Assembly (NCBI GenBank): GCA_030654695.1
Contig: JAURWY010000034.1
Span: 124,001 to 188,000, forward strand
Direction: 5' to 3'
DNA from: Polaromonas sp.
Lineage (GTDB): Bacteria > Pseudomonadota > Gammaproteobacteria > Burkholderiales > Burkholderiaceae_C
Length of the DNA stretch: 64,000 nucleotides
The notes below the pieces were generated by a model, which made no database searches, had not been told where the DNA came from, and was given only the letters and a program-made list of their open reading frames with translations. Every line of letters starts with the position of its first letter. Position 1 is the first letter of the stretch. Positions 60,214-64,000 of the stretch are shown here, piece by piece. The translations under genes were made by a program, and so were the position numbers.

Positions 60214-63200
60214 ACCTGATCTCCTGCGGAAGCACCGGCTGGCAGGTCCTTGGGCATGTCTTTGGCATGCATGCGGCGTTGCCGTTCACTGCCCTTGAAA
60301 AAGCCCCGCACGATGACAAAAAATATCGGAACGAAAAACACGGCCAATAGCGTGCCGGTCAACATGCCACCCAGCACGCCCGTGCCGATAGCCCGTTGAC
60401 TGGCAGAGCCCGCACCGCTGGCCAGGGCCAAGGGCAACACGCCCAGACCAAAGGCCATGGAGGTCATGACGATGGGCCGAAACCGCAGTCGTGCAGCCGC
60501 CAGAGCGGACTCCGTCACGCTCTTGCCCTGCGCCTGCAGGTCTTTGGCAAACTCGATGATCAAAATCGCGTTTTTCGCCGTCAGTCCAATGATGGTGATT
60601 AACCCAACTTGGAAATACACGTCATTGGCATAGCCCCTGAACAGGGTGGCCAGCAACACGCCCAGCACCCCCAGCGGCACGACCAAAATAACGGCCAGCG
60701 GGATAGACCAGCTTTCATACAAGGCCGCCAAGCACAAGAAAACCGCCAAAATGGCGAAGGCATAGAGAATCATCGCTTGTGAGCCGGCCAGCTTTTCCTC
60801 GCGGGACTGCCCCGTCCATTCATAAGCGAAGCCCTGTGGCAACTGCTTGGCCAAATTCTCCATCTCGGCCAGCGCCGCACCGGTGCTGTAGCCGGCTGCC
60901 GGCGAACCAGAAATACGCATCGCCGGATAACCGTTGTAGCGCACCGTCTGCATCGCACCGGTGACCCAGCGGGTGTTGGAAAATGCAGCGAACGGCACCT
61001 GCTTGCCCTGGTTGCTGATGGCATGCAGCCGCATCAGATCAGCGGGTTGCATACGCGCTGGCGCATCGGCCTGCACGATCACGCGCTGCAGTCGTCCCCG
61101 GTTGGGGAAGTCGTTGATGTAGCTGGATCCCAGCGCCGTCGACAAGGTCGCATTGATTGAATCAAACGTCACGCCGAGGGCATTGGCTTTGTCCCGGTCA
61201 ATGTCGATTTGAAGCTGAGGCGCATCTTCCAAACCTTCTGGACGGACTTGGGTCAAGACCTTGCTCTGACTGGCCAAACCGACCAACTGGTTGCGAGCAG
61301 CGATCAATGCTTCACGGCCAGATCCAGCACGGTCCTGCAAGCGGAAGGTGAAGCCCGAAGCATTGCCAAGTTCAGGAATCGGTGGTGGACTCAACGGAAA
61401 GATAAATGCATCGCGGATGCCGGAGAGCGCGCCAAAGGCACGGTCGGCCAAAGCCTGAGCCGACTGACCCGGTCCCGCGCGTTGACTCCAATCCTTCAAG
61501 GTCACGAATGCCAAAGCCGCGTTTTGTCCCTGACCTGCGAAGCTGAAGCCGAGGACGCCCACCATGCTTTCGACTTCAGGCTGCTTCAGCATGTAGCTCT
61601 CGACCTGCTCAATAACAGCGGTTGTCCGCTCCCGCGTCGCGCCGGCGGGCAGCTGGATGTTGACCAGCATCGTGCCTTGGTCTTCAGCCGGCAAAAAGGA
61701 CGTCGGCAGGCGCGAGTACACCAAGACGACCACGCCAATGATGGCGGCATAAATCACCAAATAGCGGGCAGCACGCCGCAAGATGCGAGCGACCACGCCT
61801 TCGTACACTTTGGTGGTGCGGGCAAAGCCACGGTTGAACCAACCGAAGAAACCCTTCTTCTCAACATGGTGCCCGGCTTCCACAGGCTTCAACAGGGTGG
61901 CGCAGAGTGCCGGCGTCAGCGACAAGGCCATGAAGGCTGAAAAGCCAATCGAGGCGACCATCACCGCCGAAAACTGGCGGTAGATGTTGCCGGTCGATCC
62001 GGCAAAAAAGGCCAGCGGCACAAAGACAGAAATCAGCACCACCGTGACGCCAATGATGGCGCCGGAAATCTGGCCCATGGCCTTGCGAGTCGCCTCACGC
62101 GGCGACAGCCCTTCTTCGCTCATGATGCGTTCGACGTTCTCAACGACAACGATCGCATCGTCAACCACGATGCCGATCACCAGCACCATGCCAAACATCG
62201 TCAGTACATTGATCGAAAAGCCCAACGCCAGCAGTGCACCAAAGGTGCCCAGCAACGCGATCGGAACGACCAGTGTTGGAATGATGGTGTAACGCCAGTT
62301 TTGCAAAAACAAAAACATCACCAAGAACACCAGCGCCACGGCTTCCAGCAGTGTGACCACCACCTGAGAGATCGAGATTTTGATGAAACGGGAGCTGTCG
62401 TAGGGAATTTCCCACTTCACACCTTGCGGGAAAAATGCCGACAACTCACCCATGCGCTTGCGCACCGCATCGGCGGTTGCCAACGCATTGCCAGTGGGAG
62501 AAAGTTGCACACCGATACCGGTGGAAGGCTTGCCGTTCAGTCGGGCCGAAGTCGCAAATGTTTGCGCCGCCAGTTCAATCCGGGCAACGTCCTTCAAACG
62601 GACTGTTGAGCCGTCCGGGTTGGCGCGCAGCACGATGTTGCCAAACTCCTTGGTCGATGTCAGCTGACCGTCGACAACCACCGTGGCTGCAATGGATTGC
62701 CCTGCGATGTTGGGCAGCTCACCGATAGAACCCGCGGAAACTTGGGCGTTTTGTGCGCGAATAGCCGCATTGACTTCGGTCACAGACAAGTTAAAACCGA
62801 CCAGCTTGCTCGGCTCGATCCAAATACGCATCGCCTGCTCGGTACCAAATAGTTGCGCCTGGCCTACACCGGGGATGCGCTGAATCTCGGGCAACACAGA
62901 CCGCGAGGCGTAGTCGCCCAACGTCACCGGCGTGATGGCAGGATCGTCAGACGACAAGATCGCAAAAAGCAAAAAGTTAGACCGTGACTTTTCAACCCGC
63001 ACGCCCTGCTGGGTCACAGCTGAAGGCAGGCGAGGCGTGGCACGGGCCAAGCGATTTTGCACGTCGACCTGAGCCAAATCGGCATTGGTGCCGGTTGCAA
63101 AACTCAGTGTGATCTGGCCGGTGCCATTCGCCTGGGTCACCGACTCCATGTAGATCAGGCCGGGTGAACCGTTCATTTCCTGTTCGATGACGCCGATCAC

Positions 63201-63380
63201 GCTTTCTTCCAGCGTCCGCGCCGAGGCACCTGGGTAGGTGGCAGAAATCACAATCGCCGGCGGTGCCACGGGTGGGTACTGCGCAATGGGCAACTGCGTG
63301 ATCGCCACGCCGCCCAGCACAATGATGAAGAGCGCGATGACCCACGCAAAAATAGGTCGGTCGATAAAAAACTTGGCCAT
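60210..63380 (-). CDS. RND multidrug efflux pump (HAE1/AcrB family)
   Basis: The 1056-aa inner-membrane pump has the two-half RND layout with 12 membrane segments, the proton-relay Asp-Asp pair (VLVIGIVVDDAIVVVENVE) and the conserved Lys in TM10 (ILIIEFAKDL). The N-terminus MAKFFIDRPIFAWVIAL and the porter motifs YPGASARTLEESV match AcrB/MexB. With the MFP and OprM-type partners it forms a tripartite pump. The substrates cannot be read from sequence. It starts 12 bases after the MFP gene. Confidence 0.97.
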   Translation of the reverse strand: MAKFFIDRPIFAWVIALFIIVLGGVAITQLPIAQYPPVAPPAIVISATYPGASARTLEESVIGVIEQEMNGSPGLIYMESVTQANGTGQITLSFATGTNADLAQVDVQNRLARATPRLPSAVTQQGVRVEKSRSNFLLFAILSSDDPAITPVTLGDYASRSVLPEIQRIPGVGQAQLFGTEQAMRIWIEPSKLVGFNLSVTEVNAAIRAQNAQVSAGSIGELPNIAGQSIAATVVVDGQLTSTKEFGNIVLRANPDGSTVRLKDVARIELAAQTFATSARLNGKPSTGIGVQLSPTGNALATADAVRKRMGELSAFFPQGVKWEIPYDSSRFIKISISQVVVTLLEAVALVFLVMFLFLQNWRYTIIPTLVVPIALLGTFGALLALGFSINVLTMFGMVLVIGIVVDDAIVVVENVERIMSEEGLSPREATRKAMGQISGAIIGVTVVLISVFVPLAFFAGSTGNIYRQFSAVMVASIGFSAFMALSLTPALCATLLKPVEAGHHVEKKGFFGWFNRGFARTTKVYEGVVARILRRAARYLVIYAAIIGVVVLVYSRLPTSFLPAEDQGTMLVNIQLPAGATRERTTAVIEQVESYMLKQPEVESMVGVLGFSFAGQGQNAALAFVTLKDWSQRAGPGQSAQALADRAFGALSGIRDAFIFPLSPPPIPELGNASGFTFRLQDRAGSGREALIAARNQLVGLASQSKVLTQVRPEGLEDAPQLQIDIDRDKANALGVTFDSINATLSTALGSSYINDFPNRGRLQRVIVQADAPARMQPADLMRLHAISNQGKQVPFAAFSNTRWVTGAMQTVRYNGYPAMRISGSPAAGYSTGAALAEMENLAKQLPQGFAYEWTGQSREEKLAGSQAMILYAFAILAVFLCLAALYESWSIPLAVILVVPLGVLGVLLATLFRGYANDVYFQVGLITIIGLTAKNAILIIEFAKDLQAQGKSVTESALAAARLRFRPIVMTSMAFGLGVLPLALASGAGSASQRAIGTGVLGGMLTGTLLAVFFVPIFFVIVRGFFKGSERQRRMHAKDMPKDLPAGASAGDQV

Positions 63381-63392
63381 TTGCCGCGCTCC

Positions 63393-64000
63393 TTATTTCT
63401 TGGCCGCAGAGGCAGAGGCAGAAGCGGAAACAGCAGCGTTATCTGTCCATGGTACAGGTTTGACAGGGGCGGGGCCACGCAGTTTTTGGAAGCCGTCGAC
63501 CATCACTTGCTCACCGGCTTGCAGACCATCCAAAATCACCCAACGATTGCCTTGGGATTCACCCACTTTGATCTTGCGCGGTGCGACTTTGCCATCGCTG
63601 GCAACCACCATGACGGTGTCGCCCTGAGCTGAGCGAGTCACCGCCTGCTGCGGCAGCAACATGGCGTTGCTGGCCAGAGCTTGTTCAAGCTGCACCCGCA
63701 CATACAAACCGGGCAACAACAGGCCCTTGGGATTCGGGACTTCCGCACGCAGGGTGATTTGACCGGTGGCCTGGTCGACCGACAAATCAGAAAACAACAA
63801 ACGACCGGCTTGGCTGTAAACGCTGCCGTCTTCCAGCACCAAGCGCACCTTGACCGCTTCGTCGCCACTGGCGCGCTTGAGCTGACCCGCCTCGAGCGCC
63901 TTGCGCAGCTTCATGACTTCAGCCGCCGACTGGGTGAAGTTGATGTACATCGGGTTGATCTGTTGAACCACCGCCAGTTGGGTGAACTCACCCTGCCCGA
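63393..64000 (-). CDS. RND periplasmic adaptor (membrane fusion protein), 5' end beyond window
   Basis: At least 202 C-terminal residues of an AcrA/MexA-type MFP are present. The frame is open to the window edge, so the gene continues past 64000. It has FTQLAVVQQINPMYINFTQS, the beta-barrel block with VDQATGQITLRAEVPNPKG and LLLPGLYVRVQLEQALASNA, and a membrane-proximal end with GDTVMVVASDGKVAPR. An Ala/Ser-rich tail closes it. A regulator probably lies further upstream, outside the window. Confidence 0.93.
   Translation of the reverse strand, partial: GQGEFTQLAVVQQINPMYINFTQSAAEVMKLRKALEAGQLKRASGDEAVKVRLVLEDGSVYSQAGRLLFSDLSVDQATGQITLRAEVPNPKGLLLPGLYVRVQLEQALASNAMLLPQQAVTRSAQGDTVMVVASDGKVAPRKIKVGESQGNRWVILDGLQAGEQVMVDGFQKLRGPAPVKPVPWTDNAAVSASASASAAKK

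Overview
The window reads as chromosomal DNA of a motile betaproteobacterium, most likely a Burkholderiales/Comamonadaceae relative (Rhodoferax-like). The reasons are the FlhF/FlhG/FliA polar-flagellum block, the exosortase B (EpsH) exopolysaccharide cluster with PEP-CTERM proteins, and a 3-hydroxybenzoate/gentisate operon. The assignment comes from gene content and family recognition, not from a database search. No tRNA, rRNA, CRISPR array or complete insertion sequence was seen.

Region 1 (1-24.9 kb) is flagellar. flgA and flgMN come first. A convergent sigma-28-type operon follows: flgP, flgT, a FimV-like LysM protein, a second FliK-type protein and an FlhB-C-like protein. Next are a sigma-54 activator without a receiver domain and a long minus-strand operon, fliK-fliL-fliM-fliN-fliO-fliP-fliQ-fliR-flhB, that ends in three unassigned genes (SPOR-like, repeat-containing, and single-TM coiled coil). 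The plus-strand flhA-flhF-flhG-fliA operon has a strong -24/-12 site, and fliS-motA-motB has its own sigma-28 site. Three sigma-28 sites with identical 11-base spacing and one or two sigma-54 sites give a readable hierarchy: sigma-54 activator, then export and regulatory genes including fliA, then late genes.

Region 2 (25-32.2 kb) holds a hybrid histidine kinase, a shikimate dehydrogenase-like gene, and a LysR regulator divergent from 3-hydroxybenzoate 6-monooxygenase, gentisate 1,2-dioxygenase and fumarylpyruvate hydrolase. Maleylpyruvate isomerase is not in the window.

Region 3 (32.6-53.6 kb) is a markedly AT-rich exopolysaccharide locus. It contains a PAS-GGDEF protein, the LuxR-type regulator EpsA, a phosphosugar transferase, EpsL, EpsD, EpsE, EpsF, EpsG, exosortase B and EpsI. 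A serotype-like cargo follows: GDP-fucose synthase, GT2, Wzx, Wzy, a clan-A glycosidase, three GT4 enzymes and a WecG/TagA enzyme. Base composition jumps back to the genomic style at about 51.6 kb, exactly at a decayed acetyltransferase tail.

Region 4 (53.7-58.5 kb) holds the likely exosortase substrates: a small PEP-CTERM protein and an ice-binding-like (DUF3494-type) PEP-CTERM protein. Between them lie a PAP2 phosphatase and a PAS-GGDEF-EAL protein; a small membrane protein follows. Region 5 (58.65-64 kb) is a structured intergenic stretch and an RND efflux operon (membrane fusion protein, pump, outer membrane factor) cut by the window end.
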